DNA of 64,000 bases from Edaphobacter sp. 12200R-103 (GTDB lineage: Bacteria; Acidobacteriota; Terriglobia; Terriglobales; Acidobacteriaceae), in assembly GCF_010093025.1 (NCBI RefSeq), contig NZ_CP048114.1:3534001-3598000 (forward strand). The letters run 5' to 3'. The notes under the pieces were generated by a model that saw nothing but the letters and a program-made list of their open reading frames with translations, had not been told where the DNA came from and did no database searches. The position numbers and the translations under genes are program-made. The stretch's first letter is position 1. Every line of letters starts with the position of its first letter. Shown here in pieces: positions 45,898 through 54,860 of the stretch.

Positions 45898-46329
45898 ATG
45901 ACCACCTCCGCCACCCACCCCACCTCCAGCGAATGCCGCCTCCTTCAGCCCGGCAAGACCTTCATCGGCAAACAGGGCCTCGAGTACGCCGTCGGCATCT
46001 CCGCCGAAGCCGTTGGCTCGCAACACATCCACATGCAGCTCGTCACCATTCCTCCCGGCGGACGCGCCCACGCCCACAAGCACGCCTCGCACGAGACCGC
46101 CATCTACGCGCTCCAGGGCGAATCGGGCGTGTGGCACGGCGAGCGCCTGGAGCACCACACCATCGTGCGGCCCGGCGACTTCTTCTACATCCCCGCCAAC
46201 ATGCCGCACCTTCCCTACAACCCCAGCACTACCGAACCGGTCGTCGCCGTCATCGCCCGCACCGACCCCAACGAGCAGGAGAGCGTCGTCCTTCTGCCCG
46301 AGCTGGACAGCATCCACCCCCCAGCCTGA
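45898..46329 (+). CDS. cupin domain protein
   Basis: The 143-residue protein is a single conserved beta-barrel cupin. Motif 1 appears as PPGGRAHAHKHASHETAIYALQG, shortened here to its metal-binding core HAHKHASHE, and motif 2 as GDFFYIPANMPHLPYN. Three His and one Glu can bind a metal. Function is unknown; many such proteins are sugar isomerases or small-molecule dioxygenases. Confidence 0.85.
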   Translation: MTTSATHPTSSECRLLQPGKTFIGKQGLEYAVGISAEAVGSQHIHMQLVTIPPGGRAHAHKHASHETAIYALQGESGVWHGERLEHHTIVRPGDFFYIPANMPHLPYNPSTTEPVVAVIARTDPNEQESVVLLPELDSIHPPA

Positions 46330-46411
46330 GCCCTTCAGGACCATCCGGAACACGGCACCCACCGGGACGCATCTACCCAACCACGCCCTCAGCCGAGTAT
46401 CGTAGAGAGCC

Positions 46412-46648
46412 ATGCGCACCCGAGCCACCTTCCTCGCCCTTGCACTCGCCGCCACTCTGCCCGCCATCGCACAGACCGCATCCAACACCCTCACCCCGCA
46501 GGAGAAGGCCCAGGGCTGGCATCTGCTCTTCGACGGCAAGACCTCCAACGGCTGGCACGGCGATCACAGCCCGAACTTCCCGACAACCGGCTGGCAGGTT
46601 AAGGACGGTATGATCTCTGTCACCGAGCACGGCGGCTGTTCTGTTTAG
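46412..46648 (+). pseudogene. truncated DUF1080 (3-keto-disaccharide hydrolase-like) gene
   Basis: The 78 codons encode a signal peptide (about 1-20) and the start of a DUF1080 domain: GWHLLFDGKTSNGWHG, then GWQVKDGMISVTEHGG. In the family, roughly 170 more residues should follow. The frame stops where it meets the end of the AhpD-like gene, overlapping it by four bases, so the 3' part has been removed. I find no remainder elsewhere in the window. Confidence 0.75.
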
Positions 46649-47154
46649 CGAGCGGCTGCGGCGTGCTCCGCTTGCCATTTCTTTGCCTCTGCCGATTTCA
46701 CCCACTGCCCTGCAATCTGCCGTGTGGAGACGTTGAGGCGGTTCCACAGGTTGATGACGGCGACGTTCAGGGCCAGGGCCGCGAGAGCCTTCTGGTCGTA
46801 GAACTGCGCTGCCTCGATCCAGACATCGTCGGGAACTGGATCGGAGCGGTCGGCCAGGCGGGTCGCGGCCTCGGCAAAGGCCAGGGCGGCGCGCTCCGCA
46901 GCGGTGAAGTAGGGAGCGTCGCGCCATGCGCCGACGGCGATCAGGCGCTCGTCGGTCTCGCCGATCTGCCGCAGCGTGCGCGCGTGCATGTCGACACAGA
47001 CGCTGCAGCCGTTGATCTGGCTGGCGCGCAGGTAGACGAGGTTCAGAGTGAGGGCGGGGACGCCATTTTCCTGTTTTGCTGCGGCGCCGAGCGCCATGAG
47101 GGCCTGCATGGCCTCCGGCGATAGATTGGCGGGAAGGGCGAGTCGTGGTTCCAT
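46645..47154 (-). CDS. AhpD-like/carboxymuconolactone-decarboxylase family protein
   Basis: The 169-residue helical protein has the redox motif Cys50-x2-Cys53 followed by His57 (GCSVCVDMHAR), as in AhpD peroxidase partners. Two Leu/Ala-rich helical halves follow. It probably acts in peroxide or organic-radical defence. AAGGAGA lies upstream of the ATG. It is divergent from an ECF sigma gene, and a promoter of the type seen upstream of ECF41 targets points toward it. Confidence 0.88.
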   Translation of the reverse strand: MEPRLALPANLSPEAMQALMALGAAAKQENGVPALTLNLVYLRASQINGCSVCVDMHARTLRQIGETDERLIAVGAWRDAPYFTAAERAALAFAEAATRLADRSDPVPDDVWIEAAQFYDQKALAALALNVAVINLWNRLNVSTRQIAGQWVKSAEAKKWQAEHAAAAR

Positions 47155-47227
47155 GGTTCTGTATCTCCTTGAGGGATTGGGAATTGACCGTCGAGACAGG
47201 CTCCACGGCGACGCGATTTCCGCCGGC

Positions 47228-47254
47228 TGTCACACTCGGCAGAATCGGTTCGTC
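47228..47254 (+). promoter_or_regulatory. ECF41-type promoter driving the sigma gene
   Basis: TGTCACA (47228-47234) is followed after 16 bases by CGTC (47251-47254), matching the -35 and -10 boxes described for ECF41 sigma factors. It points to the sigma gene, which would thus be autoregulated. Confidence 0.6.
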
Positions 47255-47262
47255 ATCACCAT

Positions 47263-47289
47263 GACGGAGCTGATCGGAGCGATGTGACA
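47263..47289 (-). promoter_or_regulatory. ECF41-type promoter driving the AhpD-like gene
   Basis: On the minus strand TGTCACA (47283-47289) and CGTC (47263-47266) are again separated by 16 bases. This identical architecture points the other way, to the AhpD-like gene. Confidence 0.6.
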
Positions 47290-47323
47290 GCTTCAGGGCA
47301 GAAGATCTTTTTGAGGGATGACA

Positions 47324-48199
47324 ATGCCGGCACAGGAATGGGTGACAGAACAGTTTGAGCAGAACCGGGGTCGTCTGCGCGGGGTTGCATTCCGGATGCT
47401 CGGCTCCCTGAGTGAGGCGGACGATGCCGTTCAGGAGGCCTGGTTACGTCTGAGCCGTTCGGACGCCGATCGGATCGAAAACATGGGAGGCTGGCTGACG
47501 ACCGTGGTCAGCCGCGTGTGTCTGGATATGTTGCGCTCCAGAAAGTTGCGCCGCGAAGAGTCGATCGAGGTCCAGCCCTCTGCGCCTGCGGCGGCCGCGG
47601 TGTCCGACCCGGAGCGCGAGGCTGTCATGGCCGACTCGGTGGGTGTGGCACTGCTGGTCGTGCTGGATCGCCTGGGGCCTGCCGAGCGGCTGGCGTTTGT
47701 GCTGCACGACCTGTTCGGTGTGGCATTCGATGAGATCGCCGGGATCCTGGGACGAACCGAGATGGCCACGCGGCAGCTGGCGAGCCGGGCTCGGCGCAGG
47801 GTGCAGGGCGCTCCCGCTGAGGCATCCGGAGACACGGGCCAGAGGCGAGACCTCGTTCGCCGCCTCTTAACGGCTCTCCGTGCGGGAGACGTCCCGGGGA
47901 TGGTGGCTGTGCTCGATCCGGACTTTGTCCTGCGGGTGGATGAGGCATCGATGCAACCGGGTGGTCAGCGCGAAGTGCATGGCGCCGAGGTCTGGGCCAG
48001 GCAGGCGGTGGTCTTCGCCCGAGGAGCGCGTTTTGTGGAAACCGTGCTGGTGGACGGTGTTCCCGGAATGCTGCTGGCTCCGCATGGACGCCTGATGCGG
48101 GCGTTGCGTTTCACCTTTACTGAGGACCGGATCGCGGCTATGGAGGTGATTGGCGATCCCGGCCACCTGCGCGAGTTGGAGCTGGCTGTCATGGAATAG
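47324..48199 (+). CDS. ECF sigma factor with SnoaL-like C-terminal domain (SigJ/ECF41-like)
   Basis: The 291-residue protein has sigma region 2 (about 10-75, AFRMLGSLSEADDAVQEAWL), region 4 (about 105-160, RLAFVLHDLFGVAFDEIAGIL and EMATRQLASRARRR) and a C-terminal SnoaL-like domain (about 175-290) that in ECF41 factors controls activity in place of an anti-sigma. The GPWLPEP linker typical of most ECF41 members is missing. Ribosome spacing favours ATG 47324: GAGGG is six bases upstream, whereas it touches the ATG at 47318. It is divergent from an AhpD-like gene, the classic partner of this group. Confidence 0.88.
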   Translation: MPAQEWVTEQFEQNRGRLRGVAFRMLGSLSEADDAVQEAWLRLSRSDADRIENMGGWLTTVVSRVCLDMLRSRKLRREESIEVQPSAPAAAAVSDPEREAVMADSVGVALLVVLDRLGPAERLAFVLHDLFGVAFDEIAGILGRTEMATRQLASRARRRVQGAPAEASGDTGQRRDLVRRLLTALRAGDVPGMVAVLDPDFVLRVDEASMQPGGQREVHGAEVWARQAVVFARGARFVETVLVDGVPGMLLAPHGRLMRALRFTFTEDRIAAMEVIGDPGHLRELELAVME

Positions 48200-48430
48200 C
48201 GGGGGCCCCATTCGGTTTTGATCGGGGCAGGCTCTAACGCGGCGGCCCTTCGGGCCTCCGATCGAGGTGGCACTTCCTTTGGGAATCGCTCAGATTCTCG
48301 ATGGAGAGAACGTATCGCCGGCGGCAGGCTCTCTTTCCCTTCTGCCGGAGATATTTTGCCGATGATCAAAGAATCCGCTTGCAACTTTGCAAAGTTCTAC
48401 TATCGTGTCTCCATCCATAGGAGCGCCGCC

Positions 48431-48928
48431 ATGAATGTTTCACGCAAGATCATGCCTGGCCGAATACCCTCTTCCCACAAGTTGTCCGCCGACACCCTTC
48501 GAAGACTTCGGGGTGTGGCCTCCGGGGCCACGACTGCCGCTGTGTCCAGCACTTTGCTGCTGACCGGCAACGGCGCCAGCACCGCAGCTGCGGTGCTGGC
48601 GCTGGCAGAGGAGACCGGGCGCAAGCTCGTCCATGTCGACCTCTCCGCGGTTTCCTCGCAGTACGTGGGAGAGACAGAGAAGAACCTCGACCGCCTCTTC
48701 GCCACCGTCGATCCTGCACACGCCATCCTTGTCTTCGATGAGGCCGACGCTCTCTTCGGCAAACGGAGCGAGGTCAAGGACGCGCACGACCGCTACGCCA
48801 ACGTCGAGCTCTCCTGGCTGCTCGAGCGCATCGAATCTTTTCCTACCCTGGCCGTCTTCTCCCGGAGTTCCGGCGACGAGCTGCCGCCGGGCTGCCACTT
48901 CTGCAATCACATCCGACTGCCGCAATAA
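48431..48928 (+). CDS. AAA-ATPase-like protein lacking a functional Walker A
   Basis: The 165-residue protein is a shortened AAA core. Walker B (LVFDEAD, about 100-106) and the following GKRSEVKDAHDRYAN signature are perfect, and SQYVGETEKNL before it is standard. The Walker A site should be GPPGTGKT but reads TGNGASTAA (about 45-53), with no Lys. The sensor-2/arginine-finger part is cut to about 30 residues ending HFCNHIRLPQ. So it may bind nucleotide poorly and serve as a regulator or be decaying. GGAG seven bases upstream sets the start. Confidence 0.75.
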   Translation: MNVSRKIMPGRIPSSHKLSADTLRRLRGVASGATTAAVSSTLLLTGNGASTAAAVLALAEETGRKLVHVDLSAVSSQYVGETEKNLDRLFATVDPAHAILVFDEADALFGKRSEVKDAHDRYANVELSWLLERIESFPTLAVFSRSSGDELPPGCHFCNHIRLPQ

Positions 48929-49153
48929 CGCGGTTTTCAAAGGCAATTCATGGGCCACAGCAGGGCCGTCGGATTCACCGTACATTCACCAAAAGAAATT
49001 CTTCAGCCATCAATCCCTCCGGCCACATCCGGCGTCCCATGAGTATCGGATCATGAAGATGGACTGTAAAAAATGACCGAACGATCCGATCTCTCCTCGC
49101 TCCGGCTGAAGCAGCGCGTTTGATCTTTACCGACGAGGACAGGAGGAAGCTTC

Positions 49154-49396
49154 ATGGCTATGACACCTGTCTTTACCTGCCTGTGCGGAGTCCAGAAGAA
49201 GACAACCAATCATTGGGTTCTCGCCTCGGTAACTCCTGCTGGAATCACTTTTATGCCCTGGGACTGGAAGCTGGCACAGAGCGACGACGTCATCGTGCTG
49301 TGCGGAGAAGGCTGCGCTGCCGCTCTGCTGAGCCGTTGCCTGGGAGAATGGAAGCAGGCAGCCCCGGTCGATAAGGAACTCGCTGTAGCGGTCTGA
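49154..49396 (+). CDS. small conserved-looking hypothetical protein with Cys motifs
   Basis: The 80-residue protein has a strong AGGAGG site seven bases before the ATG. It contains TCLCGV near the start and CGEGCAAALLSRCL near the end, so it may bind metal or form disulfides. No family is recognised. The stretch between it and the AAA-like gene (48929-49153) has nothing I can support. Confidence 0.65.
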   Translation: MAMTPVFTCLCGVQKKTTNHWVLASVTPAGITFMPWDWKLAQSDDVIVLCGEGCAAALLSRCLGEWKQAAPVDKELAVAV

Positions 49397-49432
49397 CGCC
49401 GCTCCTTACCATCGCAATCAGGCCAGCGGTAT

Positions 49433-50269
49433 TTACGCTTTTTCGATCACGGCCTCGGGCTGCTGTGCATACTCTGCCCAGGAACCGTCGTAGAGGCTTA
49501 CCTGGGTAGCTCCCGCTATTTCGAGTCCCAGCGCAATCACTGCTGCCGTCACGCCTGAGCCGCAGGTGGTCGTGACGGGTTGTGTCACGTCCACGCCCTT
49601 TGCAGCAAAGAGTTGGCGCAGTTCCTGCGCATCCTTGATGCGTCCATCCGCCGCCAGCTCCGTAAACGGTACTGAGCCTGCGCCTGGCATATGGCCTGAG
49701 CTGAGGCCAGGGCGTGGCTCTGGAGCTGTTCCGGCAAACCGTCCAGCCGAACGTGCGTCAAGAATCTGCCCCTTCGCCGCGATGATCTGCTGGACTTCGG
49801 CAAAGCTCTTCACCGCCGGGGCATCCAGCTTCGCTTTAAAGCTGGCCGTCCTGCGTTTGACCGCGCCGGATTCGACCGGTTGCCCCGCCGCCACCCATGC
49901 CTGCAGCCCGCCGTCCAGAAGGTGGACTTCGCGTGCACCGAAGGTACGCAGCATCCACCAGGCGCGCGGGGCCGAGAAGACGCCCGTCTGCTCGTAGACC
50001 ACGATGGTCATGTCGTCCCCTACGCCGAGCTCCGCCATGCTGCGCGAAAACTCCTCCGCGCCGGGAAGCATGTGGGGCAGCGGTGTGCTGTGGTCCGAGA
50101 GCTCGTCGATGTCGAAGAAGACCGCGCCGGGAATGTGACGCTCCAGGTAGCGCCCGCGCGTATCGACGGGAGGAACGACGCCCACCGGAGGCAGCGTGGC
50201 GTCGAGCACGACCACCCGCGGGTCGCCCAGGCGTTCCGCGAGCCAGGAGACAGAGACCAGAGGATTCAT
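49433..50269 (-). CDS. sseA: 3-mercaptopyruvate/thiosulfate sulfurtransferase
   Basis: The 278-residue protein has two rhodanese domains. The N-terminal one (about 1-135) is inactive, with RYLERHIPGAVFFDIDEL; the C-terminal one carries the catalytic Cys236 in TTTCGSGVTAAV, the CGSGVTA loop of mercaptopyruvate sulfurtransferases rather than the CRxGK type of rhodaneses. It transfers sulfur from mercaptopyruvate to cyanide or thiols. It is divergent from ddl. Confidence 0.9.
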   Translation of the reverse strand: MNPLVSVSWLAERLGDPRVVVLDATLPPVGVVPPVDTRGRYLERHIPGAVFFDIDELSDHSTPLPHMLPGAEEFSRSMAELGVGDDMTIVVYEQTGVFSAPRAWWMLRTFGAREVHLLDGGLQAWVAAGQPVESGAVKRRTASFKAKLDAPAVKSFAEVQQIIAAKGQILDARSAGRFAGTAPEPRPGLSSGHMPGAGSVPFTELAADGRIKDAQELRQLFAAKGVDVTQPVTTTCGSGVTAAVIALGLEIAGATQVSLYDGSWAEYAQQPEAVIEKA

Positions 50270-50396
50270 AGGGACAGCTTACTTGTTCTGTGCTCTTTTC
50301 GCAGGCGAGCCAACTACCGCTCCCGAGGGTACCGCGCCGGATTACCTGCTCGAACTTCCGCACTATTCCTCTGCCGCTTGTCGGAGACTGGAAGAG

Positions 50397-51602
50397 ATGA
50401 AGAAAAAGCAGTGCATCGGAATCCTCTTTGGCGGGCGGTCCGGCGAGCACGAGGTCTCGCTCCTCTCTGCCGCATCGATCCTCAAGGCCATCGACAAGAA
50501 GAAGTATGAGGTCGTCCCCATCGGAATCACCAAGGAGGGCCGCTGGGTCACGGCCTCTGACGCGCACGCCCTGCTCACCGGCAGGCAGGCGCCGGAGAAT
50601 CCACGGCTGGCTGGCGATCCCGCAAGCACACCGACCGCCGCCGTTCTCAAGCGCGGCGAGGCGGTCATCATACCGCCGGTTCCCGCCGAATCGCTGCAGC
50701 CGCTGCAGTTGAGCGCAAGCGCCGTGGCTGCAACCCACCCTGCGCTCGATCTCGACGTCATCTTCCCGGTTCTTCACGGAACCTTCGGCGAAGACGGCAC
50801 GATCCAGGGACTTTTTGAGCTTGCCGACATCGCCTACGTCGGCTCCGGCGTGCTGGGCTCGGCCGTCGGTATGGATAAAGCCGCGATGAAGAAGGTCTTC
50901 GCGGCAGCCGGTCTTCCGCAGACTCCGTGGATCTCGCTTCTGCGCAGCGAGTGGCGCACCAACCCGCGAGCCTGCACGAAGAAGATTGAAGCCGCGCTCA
51001 AGTACCCGCTCTTCGTGAAGCCCGCGAACCTCGGCTCATCGGTGGGAATCAGCAAGGTCCACGACCGCTCCGAGCTGGCCGCGGCCATGGATGAAGCTGC
51101 CAGCTTCGACCGCAGACTCGTCATCGAGCAGGGCGTCGGCGGCACGGGCGCAAAGCCGCGCGAGCTTGAGGTCGCCGTGCTCGGCAACGACTCGCCCGAG
51201 GCCTCCGTCGTCGGCGAGATCGTTCCCGGGGCGGAGTTCTACGACTACGAGGCCAAGTATCTCTCCGACGCGAGCGTTCCCATCATCCCGGCAAAGCTGA
51301 CCGCCGCCGAATCGAAGCAGATTCGCCAGATGGCTATCGAGGCCTTCAAGGCATGCGACTGCGCCGGTCTGGCTCGCGTCGACTTCCTGATGGAGCCGGC
51401 ACCGAAGAAGGGGAAGAGCGCGAGAAAGCCGCGCATCTTCCTCAACGAGATCAACACGCTTCCCGGCTTCACCAGCATCAGCATGTACCCCAAGCTGTGG
51501 GAGGCCTCCGGATTGTCGTATAAGCAGCTTATCGACCGGCTGATTCAACTGGCCATCGAGCGCCACCGCGAAAAGCAGGAGACGAGCTTCTCACGCGGGT
51601 AA
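50397..51602 (+). CDS. ddl: D-alanine--D-alanine ligase
   Basis: The ATP-grasp enzyme makes the D-Ala-D-Ala dipeptide for peptidoglycan. The 401-residue protein shows [18 protein letters not shown] at the start, the [20 protein letters not shown] signature (quoted here as [15 protein letters not shown]), [16 protein letters not shown] for ATP, and [19 protein letters not shown] at the end with the metal ligands ([10 protein letters not shown]). The start at [10 protein letters not shown] has GGAAGAG directly upstream; a 67-codon upstream extension antisense to sseA is not coding. Confidence 0.94.
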   Translation: MKKKQCIGILFGGRSGEHEVSLLSAASILKAIDKKKYEVVPIGITKEGRWVTASDAHALLTGRQAPENPRLAGDPASTPTAAVLKRGEAVIIPPVPAESLQPLQLSASAVAATHPALDLDVIFPVLHGTFGEDGTIQGLFELADIAYVGSGVLGSAVGMDKAAMKKVFAAAGLPQTPWISLLRSEWRTNPRACTKKIEAALKYPLFVKPANLGSSVGISKVHDRSELAAAMDEAASFDRRLVIEQGVGGTGAKPRELEVAVLGNDSPEASVVGEIVPGAEFYDYEAKYLSDASVPIIPAKLTAAESKQIRQMAIEAFKACDCAGLARVDFLMEPAPKKGKSARKPRIFLNEINTLPGFTSISMYPKLWEASGLSYKQLIDRLIQLAIERHREKQETSFSRG

Positions 51603-51652
51603 ACGGATGGCTTCATTGACGTGGCCAAGGGAGCAGGGTAAAGTGGCGCACG

Positions 51653-52543
51653 ATGAAAAGAGTCTTGGCACTCGCGTTTCTTATGGCTGCTGGAACGTTG
51701 GGCTGGTCGCAGCAGCGCCCGGCGATCACTGGCATCGCCTTCGTCCGCGTCTACACCAGCGATGCTGTAGCTTCAGCGAATTTTTACGGCAAGACGCTGG
51801 GTTTCAGCTCCAGTAGGGCAGGAGCGATCACGCGCTATCCAGTCAATGACCTGCAGTGGATCGAGGTGGCTCCGTTGCCTTCGCCTGCTCCGGCTTCGCG
51901 GCTTGAAGCTGTCGGCTTTATGACCCGCGATGCGCAGGCGCTTGAGAGCTATCTGAAGGGGCATTCGGTCCAGATCGTCGATCCTCTGCGCAAGGGCCGC
52001 TTCAGCGTGCGTGACCCTGAAGGCAACCTGATCTTCTTCGTCCAGGAGGTCAAAGGCGCAGCGGTTCCTCCGGCCGTGCCTGCGACTGCGGTCTCACACC
52101 GCATCATCCACGCCGGTTTCGTCGTCAAGGATCGCGCGACAGAGGATCGCTTCTATCGCGACCTCCTCGGCTTCCGGCCTTACTGGCATGGAGGACCGGA
52201 CGACACGAAGACGAACTGGGTCAGCCAGCAGGTTCCCGATGGTTCGGACTGGCTGGAATACATGTTGAACATCCGTCCCGACGCTACGCTGAAACAGCTT
52301 GGGGTGTCGAATCACATGTCGCTGGGAGTAGCCCACATGAGCGACGCCATCGCTGCTCTTGAGCGCAACCACTGCGAAGGCCCCAGCTGCACGGCTTCCA
52401 AGACAGGACGCGACGGCAAGGTGCAGCTGAATCTCTATGATCCGGACCTGACGCGTGTCGAGATGATGGAGTTCCAGCCTGCGGAGAAACCCTGCTGCTC
52501 CGAATTTACCGCGAGCCATCCGACCGAAAAAGAAGCCCGCTGA
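51653..52543 (+). CDS. secreted two-domain VOC protein
   Basis: The 296-residue protein has a signal peptide (about 1-19) and two VOC domains (about 25-125 and 145-275), each with the beta-alpha-beta-beta-beta pattern: FVRVYTSDAVASANFY, and GFVVKDRATEDRFYRDLLGF. A secreted glyoxalase-like fold is uncommon; function is unknown. A Cys-rich end (EKPCCSEF) is notable. Confidence 0.82.
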   Translation: MKRVLALAFLMAAGTLGWSQQRPAITGIAFVRVYTSDAVASANFYGKTLGFSSSRAGAITRYPVNDLQWIEVAPLPSPAPASRLEAVGFMTRDAQALESYLKGHSVQIVDPLRKGRFSVRDPEGNLIFFVQEVKGAAVPPAVPATAVSHRIIHAGFVVKDRATEDRFYRDLLGFRPYWHGGPDDTKTNWVSQQVPDGSDWLEYMLNIRPDATLKQLGVSNHMSLGVAHMSDAIAALERNHCEGPSCTASKTGRDGKVQLNLYDPDLTRVEMMEFQPAEKPCCSEFTASHPTEKEAR

Positions 52544-52594
52544 TCCTGAGTCAGGCAAGGCGTGCTGTCATCGAACCAGATTCAGCGCATAGAA

Positions 52595-52632
52595 AAGGCC
52601 AGAGCGATTCCATCGCGTCTGGCCTTCGTCTT
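52595..52632. terminator. bidirectional terminator between VOC and fmdB-like genes
   Basis: AAGGCCAGA and TCTGGCCTT pair around an inner CGA/TCG stem. On the minus strand the arm is followed by TTTTCT and on the plus strand by CGTCTTCT, so it best serves the minus-strand gene. Confidence 0.65.
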
Positions 52633-52646
52633 CTGCAGCCGAAGAT

Positions 52647-52961
52647 TTACTTCGAAGGGGCGGCTGGAGCAGCCGGAGCCGATGCTGCGGCAGAGCTGCC
52701 GGAGTCGCTCGAAGAAGTAGACGAGGTGGAAGGCGGTGAGGACGTCTTCGCTTCCGATTTGCTCTCAGTGGCCTTCGACTTGGAATTTCCGTAGCCGTCC
52801 GCGTACCATCCGCCGCCCTTGAATGTGACTGCAGGCGCCGAAAGGACCCGCTCCAGGTGTCCGCTGCAGTGCGGACAGACCGTGATCTCCGGGTCGGAGA
52901 ACTTCTGGATCTTCTCGGTTCGTTCGTGACATTCCGTGCATTCGTACTCGTAGAGGGGCAT
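52647..52961 (-). CDS. FmdB-family zinc-ribbon protein
   Basis: The 104-residue protein has the family N-terminus MPLYEYECTECHERTEKIQ and a zinc ribbon formed by Cys8, Cys11, Cys29 and Cys32. GGGWYADGYGNSK closes the conserved part (about 1-60). The tail is Ser/Ala/Pro-rich and low in complexity. The family is a putative regulator of amidase expression, but its true role is not known. Confidence 0.85.
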   Translation of the reverse strand: MPLYEYECTECHERTEKIQKFSDPEITVCPHCSGHLERVLSAPAVTFKGGGWYADGYGNSKSKATESKSEAKTSSPPSTSSTSSSDSGSSAAASAPAAPAAPSK

Positions 52962-53039
52962 GGTGTGACTGTTCCTGTGATGAACTGTGGCTCCGCCGTC
53001 GGCGAAACCAGCTTCTATCTCTGATTCTAAATCGGACGC

Positions 53040-53078
53040 AAAAAGAATGAGGCCCTGCGCCGTGGTTGCGCAGGGCCT
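53040..53078 (-). terminator. serA terminator
   Basis: On the minus strand AGGCCCTGCGC pairs with GCGCAGGGCCT around a seven-base loop and is followed by CATTCTTTTT. It starts 12 bases after the serA stop. Confidence 0.85.
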
Positions 53079-53089
53079 GAAGGGGTAAT

Positions 53090-54736
53090 TTACAGCTTGC
53101 CCAGCTCGACGAGGCGAACGCTGGCGATAGCCTCTACCTTGCGGAGAGACTCGATGGCGGCATTGGCCGCCGCAGCGTTGGGAACGTCGATCTGGACGAC
53201 AGCCAGTGCCTGACCCTGCGGCACGCGCTGCGAACGCGCTCCGCGAGCCGGATCCTGCGCCCGTCCCAGGGCGAAGTTGGCGATGTTGATCGAATGCTCG
53301 CCCAGGATGGTGCCGATGCGGCCGATGACGCCCGGTACGTCGTGATTGCGGATGGACAGCAGGGTTCCCGTCAGCGGGGCCTCGATGTCGATTCCGTCGT
53401 AGGTCAGCAGGCGCGGCGAGCTTCCGTGCAGCACGGTAGCCGAGGCGGACGCATCTCCCGCCGAGGAGTGCAGCACCAGCTTCAGGACAGAGCCTGCGCC
53501 GCCGGTGGCGAACTCCTTCTTGTCCTCCTGGACCCGAACTCCGCGCTCTTCTGCAATGGCCGCGGCGTTGATGCGGTTGGCGGCCTTGTGGGACTCATTG
53601 TTGCCCTCAGACCCCGCGAAAATCCCCGCCAGAGCGGCATTGCGGACCAGGTCGGTCTTGCCCGATGCCAGACGCCCCGTGTAGCTGATCTGGATGTTCT
53701 CCAGGTTGCCGGGCGTGGCGTGCGAAAGGAACTGCCCCAGGCGCTCGGCCATGTCGATGTAGGGAGCAATCTCGGTGTACTCTTCGTGCGTCAGCGAAGG
53801 CAGGTTGACTGCATTCTGCACTACGCCCAGCTTCAGGTAGTCGCGAACCTGGCGCGCCAGCTGGATACCGATAGCCTCCTGGGCCTCATCGGTCGATCCG
53901 GCGATGTGCGGCGACAGGATGACGTTGTCGAGACTAAAGAAGGCAGACTCCTTCAACGGCTCCTTACGAAAGACGTCCAGCGCTGCCCCGGCGACGTGTC
54001 CGGACTTGAGGGCTTCGGCCAGCGCCTCTTCGACGATCAGCTCGCCGCGGGCGCAGTTGATGATGCGGACGCCCTTCTTCATGATGGCCAGCGAGGTCGC
54101 GTTGATCAGGCCCTCGGTCTGCGGGGTCAGCCCCACGTGCAGCGTCAGGTAGTCGGAGCGGCGGAAGATCTCGTCGATGGGAACCAGGGTGACGTCGTTC
54201 TCGCGTGCAATCACCGGCGCAATGAAGGGATCGTAGCCGATCAGCTCCATGCCGAAGGCGCGGGCGCGGCGTGCGACCTCAAGGCCGATGCGGCCCAGGC
54301 CGACGATGCCCAGCGTCTTGCCGCGGAGCTCACGGCCCTGCAGGGTCTTCTTCTCCCACTTGCCGTCGTGCATGGTGGCGTTGGCGCGCGAGATGGAGCG
54401 GGCCATCGAGACCATCAGGCCCAGCGTCAGTTCGGCGACGGCGACGGCATTTGCGCCCGGCGTGTTCATCACGACGATGCCGCCGAGCGTGGCGGCGTCA
54501 GTGTCGATGTTGTCGACGCCTACACCGGCACGGCCGATGACGCGCAGCTTCGGTGCGGACTCCAGCAGTTTGGAGTCGACCTGGACGGCGGAGCGAACGA
54601 CCAGGGCATCGGCGTCGGCCAGCTCGGCCGGAAGTCCGTTCTTGATCTGATCGGCGGTGACAATCTGCCAGCCGGGCTCCTGCTGGAAGACGGCGAGGGT
54701 GGCAGGGGAGACTTTTTCAGCGATGACGATCTTCAT
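53090..54736 (-). CDS. serA: D-3-phosphoglycerate dehydrogenase
   Basis: SerA oxidises 3-phosphoglycerate in serine synthesis. The 548-residue protein has the catalytic and NAD domains (about 1-310; RAGVGVDNIDTDAA, LGIVGLGRIGLEVARRA, and the catalytic triad Arg in NCARGELIVEE, Glu in DVFRKEPL, His in LSPHIAGST), an ASB domain (about 320-450) and a C-terminal ACT domain (about 470-548; IRNHDVPGVIGRIGTILGEH). TAGAAT ends nine bases before the ATG and AGGAG overlaps the probable transcript start. A strong terminator follows. Confidence 0.96.
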   Translation of the reverse strand: MKIVIAEKVSPATLAVFQQEPGWQIVTADQIKNGLPAELADADALVVRSAVQVDSKLLESAPKLRVIGRAGVGVDNIDTDAATLGGIVVMNTPGANAVAVAELTLGLMVSMARSISRANATMHDGKWEKKTLQGRELRGKTLGIVGLGRIGLEVARRARAFGMELIGYDPFIAPVIARENDVTLVPIDEIFRRSDYLTLHVGLTPQTEGLINATSLAIMKKGVRIINCARGELIVEEALAEALKSGHVAGAALDVFRKEPLKESAFFSLDNVILSPHIAGSTDEAQEAIGIQLARQVRDYLKLGVVQNAVNLPSLTHEEYTEIAPYIDMAERLGQFLSHATPGNLENIQISYTGRLASGKTDLVRNAALAGIFAGSEGNNESHKAANRINAAAIAEERGVRVQEDKKEFATGGAGSVLKLVLHSSAGDASASATVLHGSSPRLLTYDGIDIEAPLTGTLLSIRNHDVPGVIGRIGTILGEHSINIANFALGRAQDPARGARSQRVPQGQALAVVQIDVPNAAAANAAIESLRKVEAIASVRLVELGKL

Positions 54737-54860
54737 GTAACTCCTATTCTAAACAGGAAGCGGACGAGCTACCTTCAGGACAGATCGATACGATCCCACC
54801 GGAAAGGCGCACTTTCATAGCCGCTCCTCTCAGAAATACACGGAGGAAGACGGCCCAGGT

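Noticed and set aside
53294..54820. A 508-codon open frame opposite serA
   Set aside because: It is antisense to a certain serA gene, with a composition that mirrors high-GC third positions; the same applies to long antisense frames opposite the ABC exporter (56632-57924) and chitinase (34138-35487).
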